Part shown: in pieces, positions 34,333 to 42,513 of the stretch
Numbering within the stretch: position 1 is the stretch's first letter
How the letters are laid out: every line of letters begins with the position of its first letter
From: Novosphingobium sp. UBA6722
GTDB lineage: Bacteria > Pseudomonadota > Alphaproteobacteria > Sphingomonadales > Sphingomonadaceae
Assembly (NCBI GenBank): GCA_002454125.1
Contig: DKII01000092.1
Span: 1-54,160, forward strand
Direction: 5' to 3'
Length of the DNA stretch: 54,160 bases
Notes under the pieces: model-generated
The model's input: the letters and a program-made list of their open reading frames with translations, nothing else
Databases searched by the model: none
Told to the model about the DNA's origin: nothing
Program-made: the position numbers and the translations under genes

Positions 34333-35328
34333 ATGACGATTGACCGCAGGTCGCTGATTGTCGCGGGGCTGGCCTCCACCCTTACCGCACGGGCGGGGGC
34401 GCAAACGCCTCCGCCCGTTGCCGTTGGCGCGCTGCCGCCTGGCCTGCCCCAACCGGTCGAGACGATCGATCTCTGGCCTGCCGGCGCACCGGGTCGGCCG
34501 GCCAAACCACCGGTCGAAACCGTCAATGAACGCTCGACCGATCCGTTGGTCACTGACCGCGCGGTCTTCGGCATCACCCGCCCGCGCATGGCCGTGTTCC
34601 GGCCCGATCGACCGAACGGCGCGGCCGTCCTCCTTACGCCAGGTGGCGGCTATCGCTGGGTCGTGGTCGACAAGGAGGGCTATGAGATGGCGCGCTGGCT
34701 GACGGCGCGCGGCTTTACCGCCTTTGTCCTGTTCTACCGCCTGCCCGGCGAGGGTTGGGCTGCCGGGCCCGACGTGCCACTGGCCGATGCCCAGCGCGCC
34801 ATGCGCCTGATCCGCCACCGCGCCCGCGACTTGGCGATTGATCCCGAGCGCGTTTCGGCCATGGGGTTTTCCGCTGGCGGCCATGTCTGCGCCAGCCTTT
34901 CCACCCGGTTCGACGCGAGCGTCTACCAGCCGGTCGACCCCGCTGATCGGCTCTCGGCCAAGCCGCACAGCGCCGCGCCGATCTATCCGGTGTGCAGCAT
35001 GGACCCGGCCATTGCCCACCCCGGCTCACGCCAGTTGCTGCTGGGTGCCGCGCCGACCCCCGAACTGGAGGCGCGCTACTCGCCTGACCGTCAGGTTCCC
35101 GCCGACGCCCCGCCGCACTTCCTACTTCATGCCGAGGATGACGATGTCGTGCCGGTCGAGAACTCGCTGCGCCTGCGAGCCGCGCTGAAGACACGGGGGA
35201 TTCCGGTCGAGATGCACCTCTTCGCCAATGGCGGGCATGGCTTTGGCCTGCGCAAGGCCGTAGGCAAGCCGGTCGAGGTCTGGCCTGAGCTGTGGCGCGC
35301 CTGGGCGCGCACTGTCGGCCTTGGCTGA
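34333..35328 (+). CDS. exported alpha/beta-hydrolase, probable acetylesterase
   Basis: This 331-residue protein has a Tat-like signal (DRRSLIVAGLASTLTARAGA). The alpha/beta-hydrolase part shows PGGGYRW as the oxyanion-hole segment, Ser180 in GFSAGG, Asp in HAEDDDVVP and the catalytic His in NGGHGFG. Related polysaccharide-locus enzymes remove acetyl groups from xylan or pectin. I chose the start at 34333 because upstream residues of the longer frame overlap the receptor gene. Its stop overlaps the ATG of the GH43 gene by one base (TGATG). It likely acts in the periplasm on O-acetylated pectic oligosaccharides. Confidence 0.82.
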   Translation: MTIDRRSLIVAGLASTLTARAGAQTPPPVAVGALPPGLPQPVETIDLWPAGAPGRPAKPPVETVNERSTDPLVTDRAVFGITRPRMAVFRPDRPNGAAVLLTPGGGYRWVVVDKEGYEMARWLTARGFTAFVLFYRLPGEGWAAGPDVPLADAQRAMRLIRHRARDLAIDPERVSAMGFSAGGHVCASLSTRFDASVYQPVDPADRLSAKPHSAAPIYPVCSMDPAIAHPGSRQLLLGAAPTPELEARYSPDRQVPADAPPHFLLHAEDDDVVPVENSLRLRAALKTRGIPVEMHLFANGGHGFGLRKAVGKPVEVWPELWRAWARTVGLG

Positions 35329-36896
35329 TGGAGCGGCGCGACCTGCTCAAGGCCGGGGCGCTGGCCCCGCTGGCCGCGGCTCTGCCACTCAGCGCCGCCG
35401 CACCGGCCCGCACCGGGATCGAGGGCCAGCGCCAGCCCGACCTCGGCAACGGCCGCTTCCTCAACCCCGTACTGTCGGGCGACCGGCCCGACCCGGCGGT
35501 GCTGAAGGATGGCGATGACTATTACCTGACCTTTTCCAGCTTCGATGCCTATCCCGGGCTGACGATCTGGCACAGCCGCGACCTGGTGAACTGGCAGCCG
35601 CGCCGGGCGGCCCTGCACTGCAATATCGGTTCAGTCTGGGCGGTCAGCCTGGAGAAGCACCAGGGACGCTATTTCATTTACGTGCCGGTGAAGGCCCAGC
35701 CGCGGAACGAGATTTACGTGATCTGGGCCGATCATATCGATGGCCCATGGAGCGATCCCGCGCCGCTCGGCCTGCACCAGCATATCGACCCTTGCCATGC
35801 CGTGGCGGAGGATGGCTCGCGCTGGCTGTTCCTGTCGGGCGGAGACCGGGTGCGGCTCAGCGACGACGGCCTCTCGGTCACGGGACCGGTCGAGCACGTC
35901 TATGACCCCTGGCGTTATCCCGATACATGGGATGTCGAAGGCTTCTCCCCCGAAGGCCCCAAGATCCACCGGTATGGCGGCTGGTTCTACATGCTCACCG
36001 CCGTCGGCGGCACGGCGGGTCCACCAACCGGGCATATGGTGATCGCGGCGCGCTCGCGCTCGCTCCACGGCCCGTGGGAGCAGCATCCCGGCAATCCGCT
36101 GGTTCGCACCCGATCGTCGGGCGAAGCCTGGTGGTCGCGCGGCCATGCCAGCCTGGTCGAGGCGCCGGACGGCACCTGGTGGTCGCTCTATCACGGCTAT
36201 GAGGCCGGCTTCTGGACGCTCGGCCGGCAATGCCTGCTCGATCCGGTCGAATGGACCCGCGACGGCTGGTTCCGCATGACGGGCGGCGATCTTTCACGCC
36301 CCTTGCGCAAGCCGCGCGGCGGGCAGGCCCTGCCCCACGGCTTGGCGCTGTCAGACGATTTCAGTGGCCCGCTGGCGCTCGGCTCGAAATGGACGTTTTT
36401 CCGCCCCGTGCCAGACGAGGCTGCGCGGATCCGCGTGGCCGATGGCGCCTTGCACCTTGCTGGCAAGGGCATTGCGCCGTCCAGCGGCTCACCCTTGCTG
36501 CTCACTTCTGGCGACCGTTCGTATCAGTTCGAATGCGACATCGAACTGGCCCCCGGCGCCACGGCCGGCCTGGTGCTGTTCTATGACGACAAGCTCTATT
36601 GCGGCCTCGGCTTCGACGAGCGCCGCTTTGTCACCCACCAGTACGGGATCGAACGCGGGCGGCCGGCCAATCCGCATGGCCGGCAAATGCGGCTTCGCGT
36701 GACCAAGCGCGAACACATCGTCGCATTCCATACCAGCGGCGATGGCGGGCAAACCTGGCAGCGCTTTGACCGCGGGATGGAAGTGTCCGGCTATCACCAC
36801 AACGTCCGCGGCGGCTTTCTGGCGCTGAGGCCGGGGCTCTACGCCGCCGGGCCCGGGGCCTGCGCCTTCCGCGATTTCCGTTACACAGCGTTATAG
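35328..36896 (+). CDS. exported GH43-family glycoside hydrolase
   Basis: This 522-residue protein has a Tat-like signal (MERRDLLKAGALAPLAAALP) and a five-bladed propeller GH43 module. The general base is Asp55 in GDRPDPAVL, the middle Asp154 is in HIDPCHAV and the general acid is Glu209 in SPEGPKIH. Residues ~350-520 form a second beta-sandwich (DDFSGPLALGSKWTFFRP, X19/DUF1349-like). GH43 enzymes cleave alpha-L-arabinofuranose or beta-D-xylose/galactose side chains. In this pectin locus an arabinanase or exo-galactanase role is most likely. It is the last gene of the TonB receptor string and ends 58 bases before phyR. Confidence 0.88.
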   Translation: MERRDLLKAGALAPLAAALPLSAAAPARTGIEGQRQPDLGNGRFLNPVLSGDRPDPAVLKDGDDYYLTFSSFDAYPGLTIWHSRDLVNWQPRRAALHCNIGSVWAVSLEKHQGRYFIYVPVKAQPRNEIYVIWADHIDGPWSDPAPLGLHQHIDPCHAVAEDGSRWLFLSGGDRVRLSDDGLSVTGPVEHVYDPWRYPDTWDVEGFSPEGPKIHRYGGWFYMLTAVGGTAGPPTGHMVIAARSRSLHGPWEQHPGNPLVRTRSSGEAWWSRGHASLVEAPDGTWWSLYHGYEAGFWTLGRQCLLDPVEWTRDGWFRMTGGDLSRPLRKPRGGQALPHGLALSDDFSGPLALGSKWTFFRPVPDEAARIRVADGALHLAGKGIAPSSGSPLLLTSGDRSYQFECDIELAPGATAGLVLFYDDKLYCGLGFDERRFVTHQYGIERGRPANPHGRQMRLRVTKREHIVAFHTSGDGGQTWQRFDRGMEVSGYHHNVRGGFLALRPGLYAAGPGACAFRDFRYTAL

Positions 36897-36954
36897 GATC
36901 GAGCCGCGCTGGTCGGCGCACAGAACATTTTCTGGCTGGGGCCTGTGGCGGGGG

Positions 36955-37722
36955 TCAGGCCGGGGCCGCATCCGCAGCTTCGCGGTGGAACAGCAGCGAC
37001 TGGTCGATCGTGGCGGCAACCGTGGCGGGACTGAACGGCTTGGTGATCAGGTAGGTCGGTTCGGGCCGCTCGCCGGTCAACAGGCGTTCGGGGAAGGCAG
37101 TGATGAAGATCACCGGGACATTGGCCGTTCCCAGGATGTCCTTGACCGCGTCGATCCCGCTCGATCCATCGGCCAGGCTGATATCGGCCAGGATCAGTTC
37201 GGGGTTGGTCCGCGCCGCCAGCACCGCAGCCTCGGTGCGGGTGCGGGCGATCCCGGCGACCTTGTGACCCAGCGATTCAACGATCGACTTGATATCGAGC
37301 GCAATGATCGCCTCGTCCTCGATGATCATGACATTCGATCTTAGCCCGGCACCAATGGCGGCGCGGGCCTGCTCGATCTCGGCACTGACATCGGTAACCG
37401 TGCTGTCGAGGATCACGGCGGCCTCGGCCTCCGAGAATTCCTCGATCGTGGTCAGCAGCAAGGCCTCGCGCGTGTAGAGCGGGAAGCTGGAAATCAATCC
37501 GTCGTGGCCATTGCGGCTGCGCATGCCGCGCCACAGGCGGTGAAACACGCGGTACAGCTCCAGCCGGGGCGGAGCGTCGGTGGTGAAGGTTGCCGGCATG
37601 GCAAGCAACCCCTCAAGGACTTCGCGCACGGCCTGGTCACCCAGTGTTTGCGAACCTGTCACGGCGCGCGCATACCGGCGCAGGAAGGGCAGTTGTGGAG
37701 CGATTTCGGCTTTCAGCGACAT
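36955..37722 (-). CDS. phyR: PhyR general stress anti-anti-sigma response regulator
   Basis: This 255-residue PhyR has an N-terminal sigma-factor-like domain (residues ~1-125, LPFLRRYARAVTGSQTLGDQ) and a C-terminal receiver domain (~129-245). The receiver has acidic residues Glu135/Asp136 (VMIIEDEAII), the phospho-acceptor Asp180 (LILADISL) and the lysine in YLITKPFSP. Phosphorylation lets the sigma-like part bind NepR and free EcfG. The ATG at 37722 follows AAGGAG. A GGAAC-N16-GGTT site sits upstream, so it likely feeds back through EcfG. It is divergent from nepR-ecfG. Confidence 0.96.
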   Translation of the reverse strand: MSLKAEIAPQLPFLRRYARAVTGSQTLGDQAVREVLEGLLAMPATFTTDAPPRLELYRVFHRLWRGMRSRNGHDGLISSFPLYTREALLLTTIEEFSEAEAAVILDSTVTDVSAEIEQARAAIGAGLRSNVMIIEDEAIIALDIKSIVESLGHKVAGIARTRTEAAVLAARTNPELILADISLADGSSGIDAVKDILGTANVPVIFITAFPERLLTGERPEPTYLITKPFSPATVAATIDQSLLFHREAADAAPA

Positions 37723-37749
37723 GGGTGCTCCTTGGTTCGGCAGGGGCAA

Positions 37750-37774
37750 AACCGCCAGACCGCGAAATAGTTCC
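37750..37774 (-). promoter_or_regulatory. EcfG-type promoter of phyR
   Basis: On the minus strand this reads GGAAC-N16-GGTT, with the -10 end 28 bases before the phyR ATG. It matches the known alphaproteobacterial EcfG pattern GGAAC-N16/17-(C)GTT, and five other copies in this region share the same spacing. Confidence 0.8.
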
Positions 37775-37842
37775 ACGGGCGATGCAACTTTTTGCTGGCT
37801 CGCAGGTTTATGGCCAGCATCTCAAGCACCGAGCAGGACAAC

Positions 37843-38031
37843 ATGGTCGAAAAAAAGAGCAGAAAGGGACGCGCGATGTACGGTTCCGCAATGGCCTTCG
37901 ACCCGGTTACGGCCGCACTCCAGCAGTTGCACCAGGCTGTGGCAAGCGAGGAAGTACCCGAAGAGTTTCTGCGCATTCTTGATGAAATCGACGCTGGGAT
38001 TGCTGCGGCCAAACCCAGTACACCGCAGTGA
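37843..38031 (+). CDS. nepR: NepR anti-sigma factor
   Basis: This 62-residue NepR sequesters the stress sigma factor EcfG until PhyR-P takes its place. The core helices read AALQQLHQAVASEEVPEEFLRILDEID, with the VP(E/D)xFLxLLxxLD signature of the NepR family; a basic N-terminus (VEKKSRKGR) is also typical. Start at 37843 follows AGGAC; the longer frame adds residues overlapping the promoter region of phyR. Its stop overlaps the GTG of ecfG by four bases, so the two are tightly coupled. I see no EcfG site on this side. Confidence 0.93.
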   Translation: MVEKKSRKGRAMYGSAMAFDPVTAALQQLHQAVASEEVPEEFLRILDEIDAGIAAAKPSTPQ

Positions 38032-38588
38032 CAGGCCAAGGGCCAGATGCGGCGGCAACGGTGGCTTCGGCCGATGCTGATCGCATTTTTCGGGACCAGC
38101 TGGTTGCCCTGATCCCTTCGCTGCGTACCTTTGCACGGGGTCTGTGCGGCACCCGCGACCTTGCCGATGACATGGTCCAGGACGCGATGATGCGCGGCTG
38201 GGCGGCGCGGGCCAGCTTCATTCCCGGCAGCAACTTTCGCGCCTGGATGTTCATGATCCTGCGCAACCAGTTCTACACGACACTCCGCAAGAACCGCCGC
38301 ACCGTCAGCCTTGAGCCCGAATTTGCCGAGCGCATGCTGGTCGAATCCCCGGCCCAGCAGCACCAGATCCACCTGGCGGATGTGGGCAAGGCGCTGTTGC
38401 TGCTGCCGCCCGAACAGCGCGAAGTGCTGTTGCTGGTCGGGGCAAACGGGCTGTCCTATGACGAGGCCGCCGACGTGGTTGGCTGTGCAATCGGCACGAT
38501 CAAGAGCCGCCTGGCCCGCGGCCGCAAGGCGCTGGCCGCGCTGATCGACGGACCGACGGGCAATTCTTCGATCGGAAGGGCAGCCTAG
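38028..38588 (+). CDS. ecfG: EcfG general stress sigma factor
   Basis: This 186-residue ECF sigma factor of the EcfG/ECF15 type starts at a GTG that overlaps the nepR stop. Region 2 reads LVALIPSLRTFARGLCGTRDLADDMVQDAMMRGW, with FRAWMFMILRNQFYTTLRKNRR after it. Region 4 is LADVGKALLLLPPEQREVLLLVGANGLSYDEAADVVGC with the helix-turn-helix IGTIKSRLARGRKALAAL. It should direct RNA polymerase to GGAAC-N16-(C/G)GTT promoters such as the six found in this window. It is followed four bases later by a sensor kinase gene. Confidence 0.95.
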   Translation: MTGQGPDAAATVASADADRIFRDQLVALIPSLRTFARGLCGTRDLADDMVQDAMMRGWAARASFIPGSNFRAWMFMILRNQFYTTLRKNRRTVSLEPEFAERMLVESPAQQHQIHLADVGKALLLLPPEQREVLLLVGANGLSYDEAADVVGCAIGTIKSRLARGRKALAALIDGPTGNSSIGRAA

Positions 38589-38591
38589 CTC

Positions 38592-39359
38592 ATGCCTGAC
38601 TGGATTGCCGTACTGCGCGCGCAGGTTGCAGCGATCGCGGCGGGCCAATACGCCGATGTCACCGCCAATTGCGCCCACGCTCCGGACGAATTGACGGAAC
38701 TGTGCGGCGATCTCGAGCGGCTGGCAGAGATTCTTGCCGAACGCGACAAGGTTCGTGCCTCGCTGGCGCTGGAGGTTCACCACCGGGTCAAGAACAACCT
38801 CCAGATCGTCGCCAGCCTGCTCAGCTTGCAGGCCGGCCGCAGCGATAGTCCGGCCGTGCAGGAGGCGCTGGTTCAGACCCGAGAGCGCATCGAAGCGCTC
38901 GCCCTGGTTCAACGCGCGATCTATGTTCAGGCCAACGATGGCGGGCAGCCCAGCCTGGACGTCGCCAACCTGATCCAGGAGCTGTGCGGTCAGTTTCGCC
39001 GGACCCACAGCGGTCGCTCGGAAGTCGCCTTCTCGTGTAAATCGGCCTCCTTGCTGGTGCCGCTGGACAGCGCGCTGCCGCTGGCACTGTTTGCGGTCGA
39101 AGCCGTGACCAATGCCTATGCCTATGCCTTTCCCGATCGCCGGACCGGTTCGATCCGGCTGCGCTTCACGGTCAGCAAGGCCGGCCTTGCCCGGCTCTCG
39201 GTGGTTGATGACGGGATCGGCTTTGCCACTGATGGCAGTGCGCGGACAACCGGCCGGCTGCTGATGGGCGGCTTCGCCGACCAGCTGCAGGGTCGCTTCA
39301 AGATCACCAGTCGGCCCTCTGGCGGGACGACGGCGCAGCTGGACTACCCAGTGGGATAA
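38592..39359 (+). CDS. soluble HisKA_2/HWE-type sensor histidine kinase of the general stress response
   Basis: This 255-residue cytosolic kinase has a long N-terminal helix (ELCGDLERLAEILAERDKVRASLALEVHHR), the HisKA_2 phospho-acceptor His64 in HHRVKNNLQIVASLLSLQ, and an ATPase domain with NAYAYAF (N-box) and DDGIGFATDG (G1). It has no PAS or membrane domain, so what it senses is unclear. It lies in one transcript with nepR-ecfG, only three bases after ecfG. It may phosphorylate PhyR or modulate it. The nearby kinase at 39380 is on the other strand. Confidence 0.88.
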   Translation: MPDWIAVLRAQVAAIAAGQYADVTANCAHAPDELTELCGDLERLAEILAERDKVRASLALEVHHRVKNNLQIVASLLSLQAGRSDSPAVQEALVQTRERIEALALVQRAIYVQANDGGQPSLDVANLIQELCGQFRRTHSGRSEVAFSCKSASLLVPLDSALPLALFAVEAVTNAYAYAFPDRRTGSIRLRFTVSKAGLARLSVVDDGIGFATDGSARTTGRLLMGGFADQLQGRFKITSRPSGGTTAQLDYPVG

Positions 39360-39379
39360 AGGGTCCGCGGTTGCCGAAT

Positions 39380-40405
39380 TCAGCTGTGCGTGATCGTCAC
39401 GCGGGTTCCGGGCTGCGCGTCAGCAATTTCCACCAGCGCATCAAGCTGGCCAGCCAGCGCCTCGACAATTCCGGTTCCAAGGCCGGGCTTGATCGTTTCG
39501 CCGTCCTTGGGAAAGCCGATCCCGTCATCCTCGACCGTCAACACCCAGCCCGTATCCTGCGATCGATAGGTTACCGTGATCTGCCCGGGGCGGCCGCCGC
39601 CGGGGTAGGCATGCTTGAGTGAATTGATCACCAGTTCGGTAACGATCAGCCCGAGACTGACCGAAGCGCGCGCGTCGACAATGCTGGTGTCAACGTCCGC
39701 CAGCAGCGAGAGCTGGCTGTTTTCTGGGATCATCGAGGCTGAAATGCTCTCACAAAGCTCGCTGAAGTAGCTGCGCAGCGGCACCTCGCCCACCTGCGTT
39801 ATGGCCAACTGGCGCTGTAAGGTGGCGACCGACATGACGCGGTGATGGGCGTCATTGAGATGGCGACGGGCCTCTTCAGAATTCACCTTGCGCGCGCTCT
39901 GCAGCAGTACGCTGGCAATGATCTGCAGGCTGTTGGCGACGCGGTGTTGCAGTTCCTTCATCAGCAGCTGCTTCTCGCGCAGCAGTTCGTCGTTCTGCTG
40001 GCCGGCCAGCCGTGCTGCGGTAACGTCTGTCACTGTCATCACGACCAGGACCTCGGCATCCGGGCCTTGGTAGTCGAGCCGGTGTGCGCCGAGTACCAGC
40101 TGGCAATCAGCCTCGCCGGGGCGGACCAGGGTCATCTCGTAGGCTTCAATCTGAGGCTCGCCATCGGTGACCGTGCGAAGCAGCCGCAACAGCTGCGGGA
40201 CGCCCCATTCACCCTGCCCCAGATCGGCCAGCAAAGGACGTCCGCCCCCACCGCGCCGCAGCTTGAAATCGCGATAGAAGGTGGTGCTGGCGGCAACCAC
40301 CCTGGTTTCACTGTCGAGCAAAACGACCGGTGCCTGAGAGGAAATGATCAGGGCCAGCGCCAGGGTGCTGGTCGAAACAATCGGGTCCTGGGGAGATCTG
40401 TCCAT
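39380..40405 (-). CDS. PAS - HisKA_2/HWE-type sensor histidine kinase
   Basis: This 341-residue kinase has an N-terminal PAS-like domain (~20-130, PVVLLDSETRVVAASTTFYRDF) and a HisKA_2 dimerisation segment with His154 in KELQHRVANSLQIIASVLL. Its ATPase domain shows NSLKHAYPGG (N-box) and EDDGIGFPKDG (G1). The PAS pocket may bind a ligand or FMN, though the LOV cysteine motif NCRFLQ is absent. It is convergent with the other kinase, 20 bases apart. Start at 40405 follows AAGG at nine bases; the earlier in-frame start would be TTG. It is a probable PhyR input kinase. Confidence 0.87.
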   Translation of the reverse strand: MDRSPQDPIVSTSTLALALIISSQAPVVLLDSETRVVAASTTFYRDFKLRRGGGGRPLLADLGQGEWGVPQLLRLLRTVTDGEPQIEAYEMTLVRPGEADCQLVLGAHRLDYQGPDAEVLVVMTVTDVTAARLAGQQNDELLREKQLLMKELQHRVANSLQIIASVLLQSARKVNSEEARRHLNDAHHRVMSVATLQRQLAITQVGEVPLRSYFSELCESISASMIPENSQLSLLADVDTSIVDARASVSLGLIVTELVINSLKHAYPGGGRPGQITVTYRSQDTGWVLTVEDDGIGFPKDGETIKPGLGTGIVEALAGQLDALVEIADAQPGTRVTITHS

Positions 40406-40550
40406 GGCAAGCCGCCTTCCATTTGCCAAAGTCGCGCCGCAAAGGGGCGGGCTGGTCAGTGTTGTGGCGCGCGGCCAGAAGCGCGCAGGCTGGCTTGGGC
40501 AATTGGTCGACCCCTACCACAGCCCTGGCAGATCGACGCACCCAAACGGC

Positions 40551-40592
40551 AAAAAGTGGGCCCGCCACCCCGATTGATCGGAAAGGCGGGCC
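40551..40592 (-). terminator. rho-independent terminator of the repeat-protein gene
   Basis: GGCCCGCC (40559-40566) and GGCGGGCC (40585-40592) can pair on either strand; on the minus strand the stem is followed by TTTTT (40551-40555). It lies 57 bases after the stop of the gene at 40650. It also lies upstream of the PAS kinase gene. Confidence 0.7.
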
Positions 40593-40649
40593 GGTTGAGC
40601 GCCTGACACGCGGGGGGGAGGATCGAAGCAGGCACTCAAGTCTGAAGCA

Positions 40650-41993
40650 TTATTGTCCGCTTGTCCCCAGGCGGCGGTTCAGCCGGTCGATCCGGTCTTG
40701 CAGCTGGGCCTGATTGCGCGCGGAAAGGTTGCCCGCCCGGTCATGCCGCATGTTGCGTTCGCGGTTGCGGATCGCGTTCAGCTCGCGCCGGACGCTGGTG
40801 AGCTCGCCGCGCCTGAGCTGGCGCTGGGCATCGGCCGAGCGGATGTATTGCTCAAGCCAGCTGATCTGGCCCTGGATGCTCTGCCCTGGTCCGGCCTGGT
40901 CATTGCCAGAGCCATAGCCCGATGTGGCAATCCAGCGGCCGCGGCTGTCGTAATAGCCATAGGTGGCACCCGGTACCCAGCGCCCGTTGCTGTAATAGCC
41001 CGGCTGGGGATCGGCGATCCACACCCCATTGGCATCCTGGCGGCCGCTGGCCCTGCCTTCGATCCAGCGTCCGCGCTGATCATAATGGCCGATTGCCAAC
41101 CCGGCGACCCAGCGCCCACGCTGGTCATAATGTCCGCTGGCGGTTCCTGCGATCCAGCGGTCATCGCTGTCATAGTACCCGTTTGAGGAAGCCGGGATCC
41201 AGCGGTTCTGGCTGTCAAAGCTGCCACTGGCAGTGCCGTCATCGCGGTGCGGCACCCAGTTGTTGCGCGCATCATAATGGCCATTTGGCGTGCCGGTGAC
41301 CCAGGTGTTGTTGCGGTCATAATAGCCTGTCGCGCGGCCTTGCTCGACCGAGGTGGCATGCCACAGGCCGCGGGTATCGTAATAGCCATAGGCGTCGCTG
41401 CGCCGCGCATCCTGGCGCTCCGAAGCGGGGATCCAATGGCCGTTGCCATCGTACCTGCCATCCTGCGATCCGGCGACCCAGCGATCGTTGCGATCGTAAT
41501 AGCCGTTGGCAGAAGCGGGGACCCAGCCGACCTGGTCATCATAGCGAACATCGACCCGGGTCGGGCCGGTATGGGCCACCCACCGGTTGTTGGCATCATA
41601 GTGCCCGTTGGGCGCGCCGTCGATCCAGCTGCCCTCGCGGTCGTAATAGCCCCGGGCATTTTCCGCGCTGACGCTGGTGGAATGCCAGCGGCCGTTTTCG
41701 TCATAATACCCATAGGCGCGGCTGCAGTCATTGGCGGGCTTGGCCAGCTGGTTGCCAAGCAGGGCGCCACCGGCCGCGCCGATGACGGTGCCGATAACCC
41801 GGTTGCCGTTGCCGGCCACCACGTTGCCAAGCACGCCGCCCACGCCTGCACCGGCTACGGTCGCGACCACCCGGGTGCTGCGCTGGCGGTCACAGCTGGA
41901 TTCGGTCTGTTGCTGATCGCGCGACTGGGCGCTGGCCGCAATCGGGACCATTGAAATGGCGGCAATGCCTGCCATCAGAATATGCCTTGGCAT
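40650..41993 (-). CDS. exported glycine-zipper protein with 16 tandem Gly-x-Tyr-Asp...Trp repeats
   Basis: This 447-residue protein has a signal peptide (MPRHILMAGIAAISMVPIAASA) and a glycine-zipper 2TM region at ~42-83 (GAGVGGVLGNVVAG, GAAGGALLGNQLA). About 16 repeats of ~15-20 residues follow (94-365), each like GHYDxxxRWVAG with Tyr, Asp and Trp in fixed places. Residues ~375-447 are a basic, Gln/Arg-rich coiled-coil-like tail. I do not recognise the repeat family. It could be an outer-membrane or periplasmic anchor whose repeats bind glycan or peptide. An EcfG-type promoter lies 44 bases before the ATG, so it is probably a stress-induced envelope protein. Confidence 0.82.
   Translation of the reverse strand: MPRHILMAGIAAISMVPIAASAQSRDQQQTESSCDRQRSTRVVATVAGAGVGGVLGNVVAGNGNRVIGTVIGAAGGALLGNQLAKPANDCSRAYGYYDENGRWHSTSVSAENARGYYDREGSWIDGAPNGHYDANNRWVAHTGPTRVDVRYDDQVGWVPASANGYYDRNDRWVAGSQDGRYDGNGHWIPASERQDARRSDAYGYYDTRGLWHATSVEQGRATGYYDRNNTWVTGTPNGHYDARNNWVPHRDDGTASGSFDSQNRWIPASSNGYYDSDDRWIAGTASGHYDQRGRWVAGLAIGHYDQRGRWIEGRASGRQDANGVWIADPQPGYYSNGRWVPGATYGYYDSRGRWIATSGYGSGNDQAGPGQSIQGQISWLEQYIRSADAQRQLRRGELTSVRRELNAIRNRERNMRHDRAGNLSARNQAQLQDRIDRLNRRLGTSGQ
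40899..41714 (-). repeat. DNA encoding the 16 tandem protein repeats, with a 6-unit block duplication
   Basis: The repeat units 1-6 and 7-12 match in order, offset by 108 residues (324 bases). Examples are YGYYDENGRWHSTSV against YGYYDTRGLWHATSV, GAPNGHYDANNRWV against GTPNGHYDARNNWV, and GYYDRNDRWVAG against GYYDSDDRWIAG. Units 13-16 follow. This shows a larger block duplicated in addition to the single units. Confidence 0.75.
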
Positions 41994-42036
41994 GTCTTAT
42001 CTCCTGGATGAGCGGTTGCTCATCACCCGGAACGCA

Positions 42037-42061
42037 AACCCGGCGCCGGTCGGTTTGTTCC
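42037..42061 (-). promoter_or_regulatory. EcfG-type promoter of the repeat-protein gene
   Basis: On the minus strand this reads GGAAC-N16-GGTT; the -10 end is 44 bases before the ATG of the gene at 41993. Spacing is the same as at phyR. Confidence 0.75.
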
Positions 42062-42105
42062 ATATGGATCAACTAATTGATTTGTTTGCCGCAATGCTGG
42101 CCGGC

Positions 42106-42142
42106 AAAAACCAGCACCCCTGTCTTGCGACAGGGGCGCTGG
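42106..42142 (-). terminator. rho-independent terminator after csbD
   Basis: A long stem CCAGC-(A)-CCCCTGTC / GACAGGGG-(C)-GCTGG (42111-42142, loop TTGC) is followed on the minus strand by TTTTT (42106-42110). It lies 80 bases after the csbD stop. Confidence 0.8.
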
Positions 42143-42221
42143 TGATTTGGCAATGACTCGGCGGAAACATTGCCAAACCGGAGACCGCGGGCTCGGGTCG
42201 CGCCGTGCCCAGTGGTCCGGA

Positions 42222-42404
42222 TCAGAGCTTGTCGCCCATCGCCCCCTTGGCGGTGCCGGCGATCTTCTGGGCCTGGCCCTTGGCGCGTTGGGCAACGCCC
42301 TTGGCCACCATGGCCGGCTTATCGGCCTTTTCGCCGACCGCGATCTTGGCCTTGCCGATCGCGTCGTTGGCGGTGCCCTTGGCCTTGTCGATGAATTCGC
42401 CCAT
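42222..42404 (-). CDS. CsbD-family stress protein
   Basis: This 60-residue hydrophilic protein matches CsbD-like stress proteins (MGEFIDKAKGTANDAIGKAK, AKGVAQRAKGQAQKIAGTAKGAMGDKL). The family is abundant in general-stress regulons, but its activity is unknown; it is rich in Lys, Ala and Gly and likely a small helical or unstructured protein. An SD of AGGAGA fixes the start at 42404, and the longer frame is not used. A GGAAC-N16-GGTT promoter lies 50 bases upstream. It is followed by a strong terminator. Confidence 0.9.
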   Translation of the reverse strand: MGEFIDKAKGTANDAIGKAKIAVGEKADKPAMVAKGVAQRAKGQAQKIAGTAKGAMGDKL

Positions 42405-42453
42405 GTCAGTTCTCCTGCAAACCGCGCGGAAATCGGTGCGGGCTATTTGTGCA

Positions 42454-42478
42454 AACCGGCGCGGTCCGAAATGGTTCC
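42454..42478 (-). promoter_or_regulatory. EcfG-type promoter of csbD
   Basis: On the minus strand this reads GGAAC-N16-GGTT; its -10 end is 50 bases before the csbD ATG. Confidence 0.8.
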
Positions 42479-42513
42479 GACCAGGCCCAGCGAAATCCGA
42501 AAAACGTGAAGTA

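Noticed and set aside
31746..34589. 947-residue open frame antisense to the TonB receptor
   Set aside because: Its translation is a low-complexity Gly/Arg/Val/Ala sequence with no motif; the sense strand encodes a complete receptor. It is a by-product of high GC codon bias.
40899..41714. Regular repeats that could suggest a CRISPR-like array
   Set aside because: The repeats are in frame, vary at the DNA level and encode protein units; there are no constant repeats with unique spacers.
42029..42055. GGAAC followed by GGTT on the plus strand near the repeat-protein promoter
   Set aside because: The spacer is 18 rather than 16, and no plus-strand gene follows.
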